DNA of 52,950 nt from Bacteroidota bacterium (GTDB taxonomy: Bacteria; Bacteroidota; Bacteroidia; Flavobacteriales; Flavobacteriaceae): the NCBI GenBank assembly GCA_023457535.1, contig JAEWLN010000139.1, forward strand, positions 1 through 52,950, read 5' to 3'. Of the stretch, positions 7,393 to 14,757 are shown piece after piece. Below the pieces are notes generated by a model. The model was not told the DNA's origin. It made no database searches and worked only from the letters and a program-made list of their open reading frames with translations. A program made the translations under genes and the position numbers. Position 1 is the stretch's first letter; the number at the start of each line of letters is the position of its first letter.

Positions 7393-9312
7393 TTATTCTT
7401 TTGTCGGCAGATAAATGTGGAACGTCGCGCCTACGCCCGGGTTGCCGTCGGCAGTGATAAAACCGTTGTGCTTGTGCGCGATCTTTTGGCATATCGCCAA
7501 TCCGATGCCCGTTCCCACATACTCCATCTTGCCGTGCAATCGTTGGAACGCCTCGAAAATCTTTTCTTTGTATTGCGGATCGAATCCTATTCCGTTATCG
7601 GCCACGCTGATTTTCCAGTACAATTGCTTGCCGACGGTTTCCTTTAGCGCGCTGATCTTAATGACAGGCGGCACATCCGGTTTGCTGTATTTTACGGCAT
7701 TGTTCAGGATATTGCCAAAGAGCTGCTGAAAGTGGATCGGGATCACTTTGAGTGTCGGGAGTTCTTCACGCTCGATGGTCACGCTTTTTTCCTCGAGCAG
7801 CACATCCATTTGCAGCAATACTTCGGCAAGCAGCGTATTGAGGTTGGTACGCTCAAATTTGTATTTTTCCGACTCCATTCGCGAATAGCTCAGTACCGCA
7901 TCGATCAGATTCTGCATGCGCAGCGCCGTGGCCGTGATGCTTTTAAAATATTGTTGCGATTGCGGGCTCAGGTTGTTGGTATCGGTTTCCGCAATACGGC
8001 TCGTAAACATCTGGATTTTGCGAAGCGGTTCCTGTAAATCGTGTGAAGCGATGTAGGTCAGGGAAGCCAGTTCCTTGTTTTTGCCGTTGAGTTCTTCGTT
8101 GATTTGCTCCAGATGAAGGGCCGCTTCCTTCTCACGTGTGGTGTTTTTAGATGTAACCGTAAGGGTTTCGTTGACCTTTTCTATGGCCGCGCTGAGCCAG
8201 ATGGTTTTGCCGTCGCGCTCCACGTCGATTTCGTATGTATCGGAAACACCTGTTTGGAAACAGCGCACAAGTTTGTCAAAAACGCCATTGGCGAAAATTC
8301 CGGGATACACTTCGAAGCAGGTTTTCCCGACAACATCGGCTACTGTGAGCCCAAAATTGCCCGGTACTTCCGGATTGGTGTATACAATCCTGAAATCGCT
8401 GATCTTGCCGCGATCGTTGTACAGCGGCGCATAGCTCGCGATGCCGTAATATGTTGAGTTGAGCACCGAATTGAGAAACGACCGTGATTGTTCGAGTTCC
8501 TCTGTGCGAATGCGCACCATCGATTCGAGCGCATCGGTAAAATCCTTTTGGTCGTGGATGTCCATGCAGCTGCCCACATAACCCGTAAACTCGTCGTCGA
8601 TGTCGTAACGCGGAACCCCTTTATTCGAAATCCAGCGGTATTTGCCGTCGTAACGCCTCAGCCTGCATTCGAGATAAAACTCTTTGCGCGCATCAAAACA
8701 CGAGCGGTAGGTATTGCGGCAACGTTCGACATCTTCCGGATGGATGTTCTCAAGCCAACCGTCACCCTTTTCCGCCTCGAGCGGCCGGCCGGTAAAATTG
8801 AGCCAGTTTTTGTTAAAAAAATAGCATTGCTTATCCGGGCCGGACATCCAGATCATTACCGGCGCTGAATCTGTTACCACGCGAAACAGATCCTCGCTTT
8901 CCTGCCGCCGGATTTCAGATTCGCGCATACGGGCGTGGTTTTTTTTGCTGTCCGTGGTGTCTTCGATAACCAGAAAAATCAGCTCGTTTCCGTTGGTCTT
9001 ATCGGTAATTTGCCGCGCATTGAGCAGCAGGGAATGGTGTCCGTCCTTGAACTGTAATTCGAGTTCGTAATTTTCGGCGCCAAGATTCTCCGGCAAAATA
9101 CGCGATAACAGGTTTTTAACCTCGGGCACATCCCAGGTTTTGTTGTTTATGTCAAACAGCAACTGCCCCTCTGTAAGTTCGGGCTGCCCACCAAAATTTT
9201 CGTAAAAATGGCTATTGGCTTTGCGTATCTGGTAATTGCCGTCAAGGATTAAAATTGCATCGTGGCTTGCGGCGAGCAGCGTTTCGATGTACTCCTGCGT
9301 GTAATCGGTCAT
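7393..9312 (-). CDS. Multi-PAS sensor histidine kinase (soluble)
   Basis: The protein has 639 residues and no membrane helix, so it probably senses a cytoplasmic signal. Three PAS-like domains lie at about 8-125, 140-260 (with a PAC motif, FYLECRLRRYDGKYRWISN) and 275-395. A short coiled linker follows. The HisKA domain has the phospho-acceptor His424 in IASHDLQEPLRKIQ. The HATPase domain has an N box with Asn534/Asn538 (LFGNILNNAVKYS), G1 ADNGIGF (571-577) and G2 GTGIGLAI (600-607). All catalytic elements are intact. No response regulator is encoded nearby, so it is an orphan kinase. The SHDLQEPLRKI signature is the bacteriophytochrome-like HisKA subtype common in Bacteroidetes. Confidence 0.95.
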   Translation of the reverse strand: MTDYTQEYIETLLAASHDAILILDGNYQIRKANSHFYENFGGQPELTEGQLLFDINNKTWDVPEVKNLLSRILPENLGAENYELELQFKDGHHSLLLNARQITDKTNGNELIFLVIEDTTDSKKNHARMRESEIRRQESEDLFRVVTDSAPVMIWMSGPDKQCYFFNKNWLNFTGRPLEAEKGDGWLENIHPEDVERCRNTYRSCFDARKEFYLECRLRRYDGKYRWISNKGVPRYDIDDEFTGYVGSCMDIHDQKDFTDALESMVRIRTEELEQSRSFLNSVLNSTYYGIASYAPLYNDRGKISDFRIVYTNPEVPGNFGLTVADVVGKTCFEVYPGIFANGVFDKLVRCFQTGVSDTYEIDVERDGKTIWLSAAIEKVNETLTVTSKNTTREKEAALHLEQINEELNGKNKELASLTYIASHDLQEPLRKIQMFTSRIAETDTNNLSPQSQQYFKSITATALRMQNLIDAVLSYSRMESEKYKFERTNLNTLLAEVLLQMDVLLEEKSVTIEREELPTLKVIPIHFQQLFGNILNNAVKYSKPDVPPVIKISALKETVGKQLYWKISVADNGIGFDPQYKEKIFEAFQRLHGKMEYVGTGIGLAICQKIAHKHNGFITADGNPGVGATFHIYLPTKE

Positions 9313-9796
9313 AAGGCGGTGGCTTCTAAGGCTAAAATAATGAAATTATCAGCAAACCAAAAATACCACAGACGTTAAATTTATGTGCAAATTGACGATT
9401 TTCGCCGGTCACGAATCGGGAACTTTTTCCATCCGGAATCAAAAGCGATATCCGATCCGTGTTCTCAAATACTTACCCTTTGTCATCTCGTCTACGAAAA
9501 AATCTCCAGACTTAGAGACAAAAGTACTTTTCACGCCGATAGGTTTTTTCTATACATGGTTTTTTCGGACACAGCGATCCCGATAGTTCGCCAAAAGAAA
9601 ATAAGAGCTTGATGACAATTACAGTCTTCAATATTTTTTTTTACAATCGGCAATAGATAATTTTTTGCAATAAACTGCAAACCAGTCTGAAACCTGCGGT
9701 TATATAAATAATGAATTAATAGTGTTTTGCCGAAATAGTCTTGTGATAAGCGGTGGCAAAGCGCTTCAAAAAACAGGTGACAAACTACCTGAAAAA
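9313..9796. other. AT-rich intergenic stretch without a recognised gene
   Basis: About 480 bases lower in G+C than the flanking genes. Short open frames exist, but none has a plausible protein. A TACTTTTG box on the minus strand (9519-9526) could be a distant promoter for the kinase; it lacks a -33 partner. Nothing else is recognised up to the candidate small RNA. Confidence 0.5.
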
Positions 9797-9893
9797 TTAA
9801 AAACCCGTACCATAAAAATGGATACGGGCTTTCAAAATAATAGAATCTAACTTCTATTTTATCCTCTTCGTGTTGCGTGAAGATGATGTTATT
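9797..9893 (-). ncRNA. Candidate small RNA with its own promoter and terminator
   Basis: Read on the minus strand, a TAAATTTG box at 9906-9899 would start a transcript near 9893. The next 95 bases hold three hairpins in a row. They are TCTTC/GAAGA around an 8-9 base loop (9865-9883), AATAGAA/TTCTATT around a 6-base loop (9839-9858), and CCCGTA/TACGGG (9804-9828) followed by a T run (9798-9803), which looks like an intrinsic terminator. No protein-coding frame fits, and no annotated gene is served by this promoter or terminator. The call rests on structure alone. Confidence 0.5.
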
Positions 9894-9898
9894 TACGC

Positions 9899-9924
9899 CA
9901 AATTTACGACGCCGCTGTTCGCAA
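9899..9924 (-). promoter_or_regulatory. Promoter of the candidate small RNA (TTG-N15-TAAATTTG)
   Basis: On the minus strand TTG (9924-9922) lies 15 bases before TAAATTTG (9906-9899). The spacing is one or two bases short of the better promoters in this window. Confidence 0.5.
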
Positions 9925-10033
9925 TCGTTTATAGAATTATCATTTTTTCTTACACGATGTCAACCAGAGCGTTGCGTGGGTTTTGTAAGAATGGAGTCAA
10001 ATTCCGTAACCGCAATCGGACACTACATCGGAA

Positions 10034-10052
10034 ATTTGATTAAAAATCAAAT
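10034..10052 (+). promoter_or_regulatory. Start-proximal leader hairpin
   Basis: ATTTGATT and AATCAAAT form a perfect 8-bp stem around AAA, ending three bases before the ATG at 10056. In mRNA it would cover the ribosome-binding region. Confidence 0.5.
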
Positions 10053-10055
10053 GTT

Positions 10056-10400
10056 ATGAAATCACTTTTTACCGCCGCGCTTTGTTCCATCTCGTTGATG
10101 GGTGCGGCACAACAGGAGCCGCAGCAACCGTCCGACGATCAGTTGCAGCAACAGCCGCCCCGCGATACCCAAAGAAGCATTGAGCGTGGCGCGCGCATCG
10201 AAGCGGTCAAACAGCAGGGAAAATCGGAAATGGAGGCAGAACAGGCCGCCAAGGCAAAAGGACAATCGCAGATCCAAACCAAAACCCAACCTGTTGGCAT
10301 CAATCCGCCCGATACTTTGGCCAAACCGCGTGATGTGCGAAAACAGGATCTGTCCAGGCCCAAAAAAATAATGTCGGAAGACAGCAAACGACGCAACTGA
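10056..10400 (+). CDS. Small secreted Gln/Pro-rich hypothetical protein
   Basis: The 114-residue product has an N-terminal signal peptide (MKSLFTAALCSISLMGAAQQ) with cleavage likely after GAA or AQQ. The mature part is strongly hydrophilic: a Gln/Pro-rich stretch, then SIERGARIEAVKQQGKSEME and a Lys/Arg-rich tail ending DSKRRN. It has no hydrophobic core, so it is probably disordered in the periplasm or outside the cell. No family was recognised. The next gene overlaps its stop codon by one base and encodes a similar small exported basic protein, so the two are surely cotranscribed. A hairpin sits just before the start codon. Confidence 0.75.
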   Translation: MKSLFTAALCSISLMGAAQQEPQQPSDDQLQQQPPRDTQRSIERGARIEAVKQQGKSEMEAEQAAKAKGQSQIQTKTQPVGINPPDTLAKPRDVRKQDLSRPKKIMSEDSKRRN

Positions 10401-10618
10401 TGAAATGCGCTTTTATTTTACCCATGCTTTTTTCAGTTGGGGCGCTGTCGGCCCAAACCGATCCTAAAAAGCCGGATATGAACATCGGCCGCAAACCCGA
10501 CACCACCCTCACCGAACGCCAAACCAGCGTGCGTTCGCTGCAAAAGTCCGATGCAATAAAAACACAGGACCATCCCAAATCCACGCCGCGCGATTCGATG
10601 CGCATCAAACGCCGATAA
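10400..10618 (+). CDS. Tiny secreted hypothetical protein
   Basis: This encodes 72 residues with a clear signal peptide (MKCAFILPMLFSVGALSAQ). The mature chain is about 53 residues, rich in Lys, Arg, Asp and Thr, and ends RDSMRIKRR. The start ATG shares a base with the preceding stop (TGATG), indicating translational coupling. Both proteins end in basic tails and contain related wording (KPxD and SLQKSD here, RKQDLSRPKK upstream), so they may be distant duplicates. The function is unknown and no family was recognised. Confidence 0.7.
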   Translation: MKCAFILPMLFSVGALSAQTDPKKPDMNIGRKPDTTLTERQTSVRSLQKSDAIKTQDHPKSTPRDSMRIKRR

Positions 10619-10655
10619 AAACCCGCCCGCCAGGCACCTTCCCGGCGTTATTTTA

Positions 10656-10685
10656 CAAAAAAGGCCGTCCCTTTCGAGACAGCCC
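10656..10685 (-). terminator. Intrinsic terminator of the DUF892 gene
   Basis: On the minus strand GGCTGTC pairs with GACGGCC (one G-U) around a seven- to eight-base loop, followed by six T. It lies about 22 bases after the minus-strand stop codon. Confidence 0.8.
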
Positions 10686-10707
10686 TATGGTTTGGTGTGA
10701 GGAGTAA

Positions 10708-11385
10708 TCAATTCTCGTCGCCTTCAGCGGCTTCGATATTGATCGCAGATTCGGCGATTTGCGTAAGCAATTGATCGGCGTTTTTCTCTTCATCGAGTAT
10801 TTGGGACAACAAGTCGCGCGCCTGGGTCTCACCCAAAATTTCGGCAAACACGCGCAATGTTCCGTAGGTCGCAATTTCGTAATGCTCGATCTTTTGAGAC
10901 GCGGCAATGATTCCCGCATCGCGCACAGCGCCCATCTCTGTCTCTTCAAGAATACTTTGTCCTTCTTTGATGAGACCGTCCATGGCATCACATTTTTTTG
11001 CCACGGCCTTCTCACCTACCGCTTTGAACACCTCTTCGACGCGCTCGACCTGGTTTTGGGTCTCGGCAAGGTGATTTTCGATAGCGGTAATAAGGTCTGC
11101 CGATGTAGCGTTCTTGGCCATTTTAGGCAATGCTTTGGTCAGCGCTTTCTCAGCCCAGTATATGTCTTTAAGGCCATCTACAAAAAGCTCGCGAAGTCCT
11201 TCGGCAGCCGTTCTTTTCGCTTTGACGACGCCTCTGGCAGTAGTGGATTTCGAAGCATTGGATTTTGCAGCGGTGGATTTTGTGGTTTTGGATGCAGCAG
11301 TTGCAGTGGTCTTTGCCGATGCCGTTTTTGCCGTTGTCTTTGCAGCCCGACGCGCGGTCGTTGCTTTGCTGGTTGTTGCTTTCAT
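10708..11385 (-). CDS. Ferritin-like DUF892 (YciE/YciF) protein with a histone H1-like N-terminal tail
   Basis: The start at 11385 gives 225 residues. The first 60 or so are built almost only of Lys, Ala, Thr, Ser and Arg (MKATTSKATTARRAAKTTAK and onward), like the tails of histone H1 or AlgP-type proteins. The rest is a DUF892 four-helix ferritin-like domain. It begins LRELFVDGLKDIYWAEKALT and carries the metal-site Glu/His pattern in AIENHLAETQNQVERVEEVF and KIEHYEIATYGTLRVFA. DUF892 proteins are stress-induced with a di-iron-type fold. The basic tail suggests DNA binding, comparable in principle to Dps; that is inference. It is divergent from the hydrophilin gene, and both leaders share a 17-base sequence. 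Confidence 0.92.
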   Translation of the reverse strand: MKATTSKATTARRAAKTTAKTASAKTTATAASKTTKSTAAKSNASKSTTARGVVKAKRTAAEGLRELFVDGLKDIYWAEKALTKALPKMAKNATSADLITAIENHLAETQNQVERVEEVFKAVGEKAVAKKCDAMDGLIKEGQSILEETEMGAVRDAGIIAASQKIEHYEIATYGTLRVFAEILGETQARDLLSQILDEEKNADQLLTQIAESAINIEAAEGDEN

Positions 11386-11392
11386 AATATGT

Positions 11393-11409
11393 TTTGAATT
11401 AATAATTAA
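11393..11409 (-). promoter_or_regulatory. Shared 17-base leader motif, DUF892 side
   Basis: The minus strand reads TTAATTATTAATTCAAA, ending eight bases before the DUF892 ATG. The identical sequence precedes the divergent hydrophilin gene at 11590-11606. Confidence 0.7.
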
Positions 11410-11589
11410 CGTGTTACAAATTTTTGGAAATAAACCCACTAACGGTTATACAATTAAGATCGAAACTTACATTATACGTAAACGGCCGCTTAAAACTTTA
11501 ACAGCCAATGTTATAAATGCCAACGGAAATTATGTAAGGAATCGGGTAACTGATAAGCCAACTTTGTATCGGTGATCAACACCAAACCA

Positions 11590-11606
11590 TTAATTATTAA
11601 TTCAAA
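11590..11606 (+). promoter_or_regulatory. Shared 17-base leader motif, hydrophilin side
   Basis: TTAATTATTAATTCAAA ends nine bases before the ATG at 11616. It is the inverted copy of 11393-11409. The two probably act as a common 5' leader or regulator site for a stress regulon. Confidence 0.7.
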
Positions 11607-11615
11607 CAAAAAAAA

Positions 11616-11948
11616 ATGACAACAAACCACCAAGGCAATTCAGGTCAGGAAAACCGGGATCGCCAAAATGAAGGACGCGACATGAACCGCGGAACAGAAA
11701 ACTCGGAAAATCAAACTCAAATGAGCGGCCGTGAAGGTTCCTCGCAGGGTTACAATGCAGGTAGCTCCAGAAGCAATGAAGGCCAGGAGGACCGCGCCAA
11801 TATGGGAGGGCGCGATCGTTCAGGAACTGAAGAATCTGACAGCTGGAGCAATGACCGTGCAATGAATGCCGGCGACCGCAGCTCAGGTAACCAGGACTGG
11901 AACCAACAAGACCGCGAGCGGGGAACAGATACCGAACGCGATTTATAA
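11616..11948 (+). CDS. Hydrophilin-like stress protein (Asn/Gly/Arg/Asp-rich, disordered)
   Basis: The 110-residue protein has almost no hydrophobic residues. Asn, Gly, Arg, Asp, Glu, Gln and Ser make up nearly all of it, with repeated NRD, GRD, RDRSG and DWNQQDRER-type motifs. There is no signal peptide, so it should be cytoplasmic. Such proteins behave as hydrophilins that protect the cell in desiccation or osmotic stress; that role is inferred from composition only. It is divergent from the DUF892 gene with a shared leader motif, which fits a common stress regulon. A strong terminator follows. Confidence 0.8.
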   Translation: MTTNHQGNSGQENRDRQNEGRDMNRGTENSENQTQMSGREGSSQGYNAGSSRSNEGQEDRANMGGRDRSGTEESDSWSNDRAMNAGDRSSGNQDWNQQDRERGTDTERDL

Positions 11949-11968
11949 AATGTCCATATTATTGTTGT

Positions 11969-11996
11969 AAAGGCGGCTTTAGGGCCGCTTTTATTT
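11969..11996 (+). terminator. Intrinsic terminator of the hydrophilin gene
   Basis: A GCGGC/GCCGC stem, extended by flanking A-T pairs, is followed by TTTTATTTTT. It lies about 20 bases after the stop codon. Confidence 0.85.
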
Positions 11997-12072
11997 TTAA
12001 ATATTGTAAGAAAAGCGCTTTTGATTGTAACCCCATCCGGGGTAGCGTTTGTAAATTGAATCAAAAAAAGTC

Positions 12073-12228
12073 ATGAAACTAACACTGACCTTCAGAACCC
12101 TTTTAACGTTGGTTGTCGCGATTCTAATGATGGCCTGCTCGTCCAATAAAATCAAAGGCACCGCATCGGACAAAACAGGAACCAACGGCGCAACCAACGG
12201 AACCGGCAAGATCGCAAAAAGCCTTTAA
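12073..12228 (+). CDS. Very small lipoprotein (51 residues)
   Basis: ATG 12073 opens a frame of 51 codons ending at TAA 12226-12228. The product has a classic lipoprotein signal: basic/polar start MKLTLTFRT, hydrophobic core LLTLVVAILMM, lipobox MMACSS. About 33 mature residues follow, rich in Lys, Thr, Gly and Asn (SNKIKGTASDKTG, then a TNGATNGTG repeat). An ACCCC/GGGGT mini-hairpin lies about 35 bases upstream. Small lipoproteins with this Thr/Gly/Asn-rich tail accompany stress genes in other Bacteroidetes, but the function is unknown. Confidence 0.75.
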   Translation: MKLTLTFRTLLTLVVAILMMACSSNKIKGTASDKTGTNGATNGTGKIAKSL

Positions 12229-12265
12229 GACTTTCACGGCCCCGAAATTTTCAATACATTGGTAC

Positions 12266-12730
12266 ATGGAATTTCGCCAACAGTACGATTTGGTCAAATC
12301 GTCGCGCAAAGTGTTGCTCAATTATTGCGGAACACTGCCCGACGAAACTTTTTTGGCGCGGCATCCGGCCTTTGGACGCGGCTGCATTCGCGGTCTGCTT
12401 GTACACAACCTCAACGCATACGAGTGGTGGATTGGCGCCCATGCGCTGGGATCCGATTCCGCGATCACCGATAACGAAGCCATTTTGAATTTGCGGCAGA
12501 TCATCCGTGCTCTTGAAACCACCGACGCAATGGTCGGGCGTTTTTGCGAGCGTTACACAGCCGATTCTTTCGCCGCGGTCCCTGCATCGCTCGGGGAAAA
12601 ACAATTCATGTCCACGCCGATCGAATTGTTTACCCACGCCATTACCCACGAATTTCACCACAAGGGACAGTTGCTTTGGCTCACGCGGTTGCGGGGTCAC
12701 GTTCCTGCAGATACCGATATTATCCGATGA
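12266..12730 (+). CDS. DinB-family protein
   Basis: This encodes 154 residues in the four-helix DinB/YfiT fold. The probable metal triad is visible: His47 in GLLVHNLNAYEWW, and His128 and His132 in the HAITHEFHHKGQ helix. DinB proteins of this type are damage-inducible in Bacillus; members include thiol-dependent transferases and hydrolases, with most substrates unknown. The stop codon overlaps the next start (ATGA), so it is translationally coupled to the DUF6438 lipoprotein gene. Confidence 0.9.
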   Translation: MEFRQQYDLVKSSRKVLLNYCGTLPDETFLARHPAFGRGCIRGLLVHNLNAYEWWIGAHALGSDSAITDNEAILNLRQIIRALETTDAMVGRFCERYTADSFAAVPASLGEKQFMSTPIELFTHAITHEFHHKGQLLWLTRLRGHVPADTDIIR

Positions 12731-13230
12731 GAAAAATAATTGCATTACTCCTCTTCGCGTCCATCGCGGGCTGTCAATCGGCCAAAGATTCGTTCGCTTT
12801 CGAAAAGATGACTTTCCACTCCGGACCGTGTTTTGGCACGTGTCCGAGTTACCACATGGAGATACGCAGCGACAAGACCGTATTGCTCAAAGGCGATTCG
12901 CTGTACAGCAAACGCGGTACGTTCGATTACGGTCGCGTGGGCCGCTATACCGCTAGGCTGTCGGACACTACCTACGCCCGACTGCTTGGCGAGTTGCGCG
13001 CCATGGGTTTGGATACCGTCCGGTTCCAAGGGCCTTACTGTTGCGACGCGCCGATGAAAACAATGATCGTTTATTACAACGGCAAACGCAAATACCTCAG
13101 GGCGATGTTTCCGCCCGGGCATGCCCGACAATTGCTTGCGACACTGCACGGTATTTACGCCCGATCGGCATTCACGCCGTCTGAGCAACAGTTTGAAATC
13201 GAGCTCGACAGCGTGCCTCAAAGGCGCTAA
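12727..13230 (+). CDS. DUF6438 domain lipoprotein
   Basis: ATG 12727 overlaps the DinB stop codon and opens directly into a lipoprotein signal (MRKIIALLLFASIAGC, Cys16). An upstream in-frame start exists but would place the signal peptide internally. The mature protein has the DUF6438 signature FHSGPCFGTCPSYHMEI, with two cysteines in CFGTC, followed by GTFDYGRVG and a second Cys pair in PYCCDAPM. The function of the domain is unknown. The cysteines could form disulfides in the periplasm. The protein is 167 residues long. Confidence 0.82.
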   Translation: MRKIIALLLFASIAGCQSAKDSFAFEKMTFHSGPCFGTCPSYHMEIRSDKTVLLKGDSLYSKRGTFDYGRVGRYTARLSDTTYARLLGELRAMGLDTVRFQGPYCCDAPMKTMIVYYNGKRKYLRAMFPPGHARQLLATLHGIYARSAFTPSEQQFEIELDSVPQRR

Positions 13231-13317
13231 CAAACTAAATTGAAACACTTTTTTTCGCAATCTGCAAGGCGGTCTGCGCGAAAATCCCGAACTTTACAAA
13301 AACCAAAATTCTATACC

Positions 13318-13755
13318 ATGGAACTGTATACCACACTTACGCCACAACAAAAACAGCAATTACTGCAATTTCCGGCTTACATCAGTTTACTGGCTGCCAA
13401 CGCAGACGGAAAATTTGACGAACGCGAAAAACAAAAGGCTGTAGACATTGCGCACATCAAAAATTACGACAACAAAGAACCGCTGCTTACGCGTTTTTAC
13501 ACCGATGTACAAGCCACTTTTGGTCAAATACTGGAGGAGCTTGACGCGCAATTACCGCGCGATAAGGACCAACGCGAAGAAGCGATCAAAAACGGACTTG
13601 CCCGGATTGAGAACGTACTTTCTGAGCTCGGACCTGAATATGTCAAGGCATTGCACCGCAGTATGCAGGCGTTCAAAGAATACGTTTCGCGCGCACACGA
13701 CAATGTGCTCGAACACTTTTTATTTCCACTGCCGATCAAAGGAATTACGCAATAA
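13318..13755 (+). CDS. Hypothetical helical protein, TerB-like
   Basis: The ATG at 13318 gives 145 residues, all predicted helical and soluble. The segment LLAANADGKFDEREKQKAVD resembles the acidic helix-loop of TerB-like (tellurite-resistance/DnaJ-associated) domains, with Asp/Glu residues that could bind a metal. The rest (RIENVLSELGPEYVKALHRS, FKEYVSRAHDNVLEHFLFPL) is not recognised. The TerB resemblance is weak and based on that one motif. The next gene starts three bases after the stop, so they are cotranscribed. Confidence 0.72.
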   Translation: MELYTTLTPQQKQQLLQFPAYISLLAANADGKFDEREKQKAVDIAHIKNYDNKEPLLTRFYTDVQATFGQILEELDAQLPRDKDQREEAIKNGLARIENVLSELGPEYVKALHRSMQAFKEYVSRAHDNVLEHFLFPLPIKGITQ

Positions 13756-13758
13756 CCT

Positions 13759-14463
13759 ATGCAACTTGTCAAAGGAAAAGGTATCGTTTTAATTCACGGC
13801 GCCGGGCTTGGCGCATTCATTTGGCAGGAAATGAAGCTCAACTGGCAGGTTTTGCGCATCAATTTCCAGAACCGCGGCAACGGGCCGGCCAATCTGGGTT
13901 TGCATTATGAAGATTACGTTGATGAGGTCATTCAGCAGATCGAAAACTGGACGGTCGACCAGATCGTGATCGTGGGTCATTCGATCGGCGGATGTATCGC
14001 GCTCAATGTGGCGGCGCGTTATCCGGGTCGTGTGATTGGATTTATCGGGATTGCCGCGATTATTCCGGACAAAGGCGGCTCCTTCCTGTCGTGTTTACCG
14101 GCGTGGCGGCGCGTAATGCTGCCTGCTGTTTTGCGTATTTTTGGAACCAGGCCGCCCGATGCGGTCATCAGAACCAGGTTGTGCAACGGATTGGATCGCG
14201 ATCAAGCCGACAAAATCGTGTCGCGTTACACCTTTGAATCGCGCGAATTCTACACCGAACCGTGCGGCGGAAAAATCCCGAAAGTACCCAGAATGTATAT
14301 CCTGACCACAGACGATAAAGAATTGCCGCCCGAGGTCCAGCGGCAAATGGCAAAAAATCTCAAAACCAAAGAGATCGCCAAAATCGATACGGGACATTTG
14401 CCTATGATGCAGGAGCCGTTCCGGTTGTCGCATCTGATCAACGACTTTTGTAAAAGATTATAG
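13759..14463 (+). CDS. Alpha/beta hydrolase
   Basis: A 234-residue single-domain hydrolase. The oxyanion region HGAGLGAFIW is near the start, the nucleophile elbow is GHSIGG (Ser near residue 75), an acid candidate lies in LTTDDKELP, and the catalytic His in DTGHLPMM. The triad is therefore complete. The cap region contains several basic residues. The substrate is unknown; esterase, lipase or haloperoxidase-like activity are all possible. It follows the TerB-like gene by three bases and is closed by a strong terminator. Confidence 0.9.
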   Translation: MQLVKGKGIVLIHGAGLGAFIWQEMKLNWQVLRINFQNRGNGPANLGLHYEDYVDEVIQQIENWTVDQIVIVGHSIGGCIALNVAARYPGRVIGFIGIAAIIPDKGGSFLSCLPAWRRVMLPAVLRIFGTRPPDAVIRTRLCNGLDRDQADKIVSRYTFESREFYTEPCGGKIPKVPRMYILTTDDKELPPEVQRQMAKNLKTKEIAKIDTGHLPMMQEPFRLSHLINDFCKRL

Positions 14464-14473
14464 CCGCAAAAAA

Positions 14474-14505
14474 GGGAGTAACCTGGTGGATACTCCCTTT
14501 TTCTT
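14474..14505 (+). terminator. Intrinsic terminator after the alpha/beta hydrolase
   Basis: GGGAGTA and TACTCCC form a perfect stem around a ten-base loop, with T residues after and A residues before, so it could work in both directions. The roughly 225 bases from here to the next promoter hold nothing recognised. Confidence 0.9.
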
Positions 14506-14729
14506 TGATCTGGTCTTACTGCAGGTGATTCGGAGCACCCGCGTTGTCTCAAATCGTTTTTGTTGATAAAGTAAAAAAAGCTGGTTGTGTTGCGTTTTTG
14601 TCTCTGATACAAAGATGATTATAAACGCCCATCGCAGCTTATAGAATTTGCGTCAAAGTTTATACAATTTCCATTCGGCGATTCAGACGTGGGTGCAAAT
14701 CAAAACACCAACAATCCAAACCAATCTCG

Positions 14730-14737
14730 TATCTTTG
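14730..14737 (+). promoter_or_regulatory. -7 box (TATCTTTG) for the DMT transporter gene
   Basis: A perfect TAnnTTTG match 20 bases before ATG 14758. It lies downstream of the in-frame GTG at 14689, ruling out that earlier start. Confidence 0.65.
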
Positions 14738-14757
14738 CGCGCTTTTTACATTTTAAT

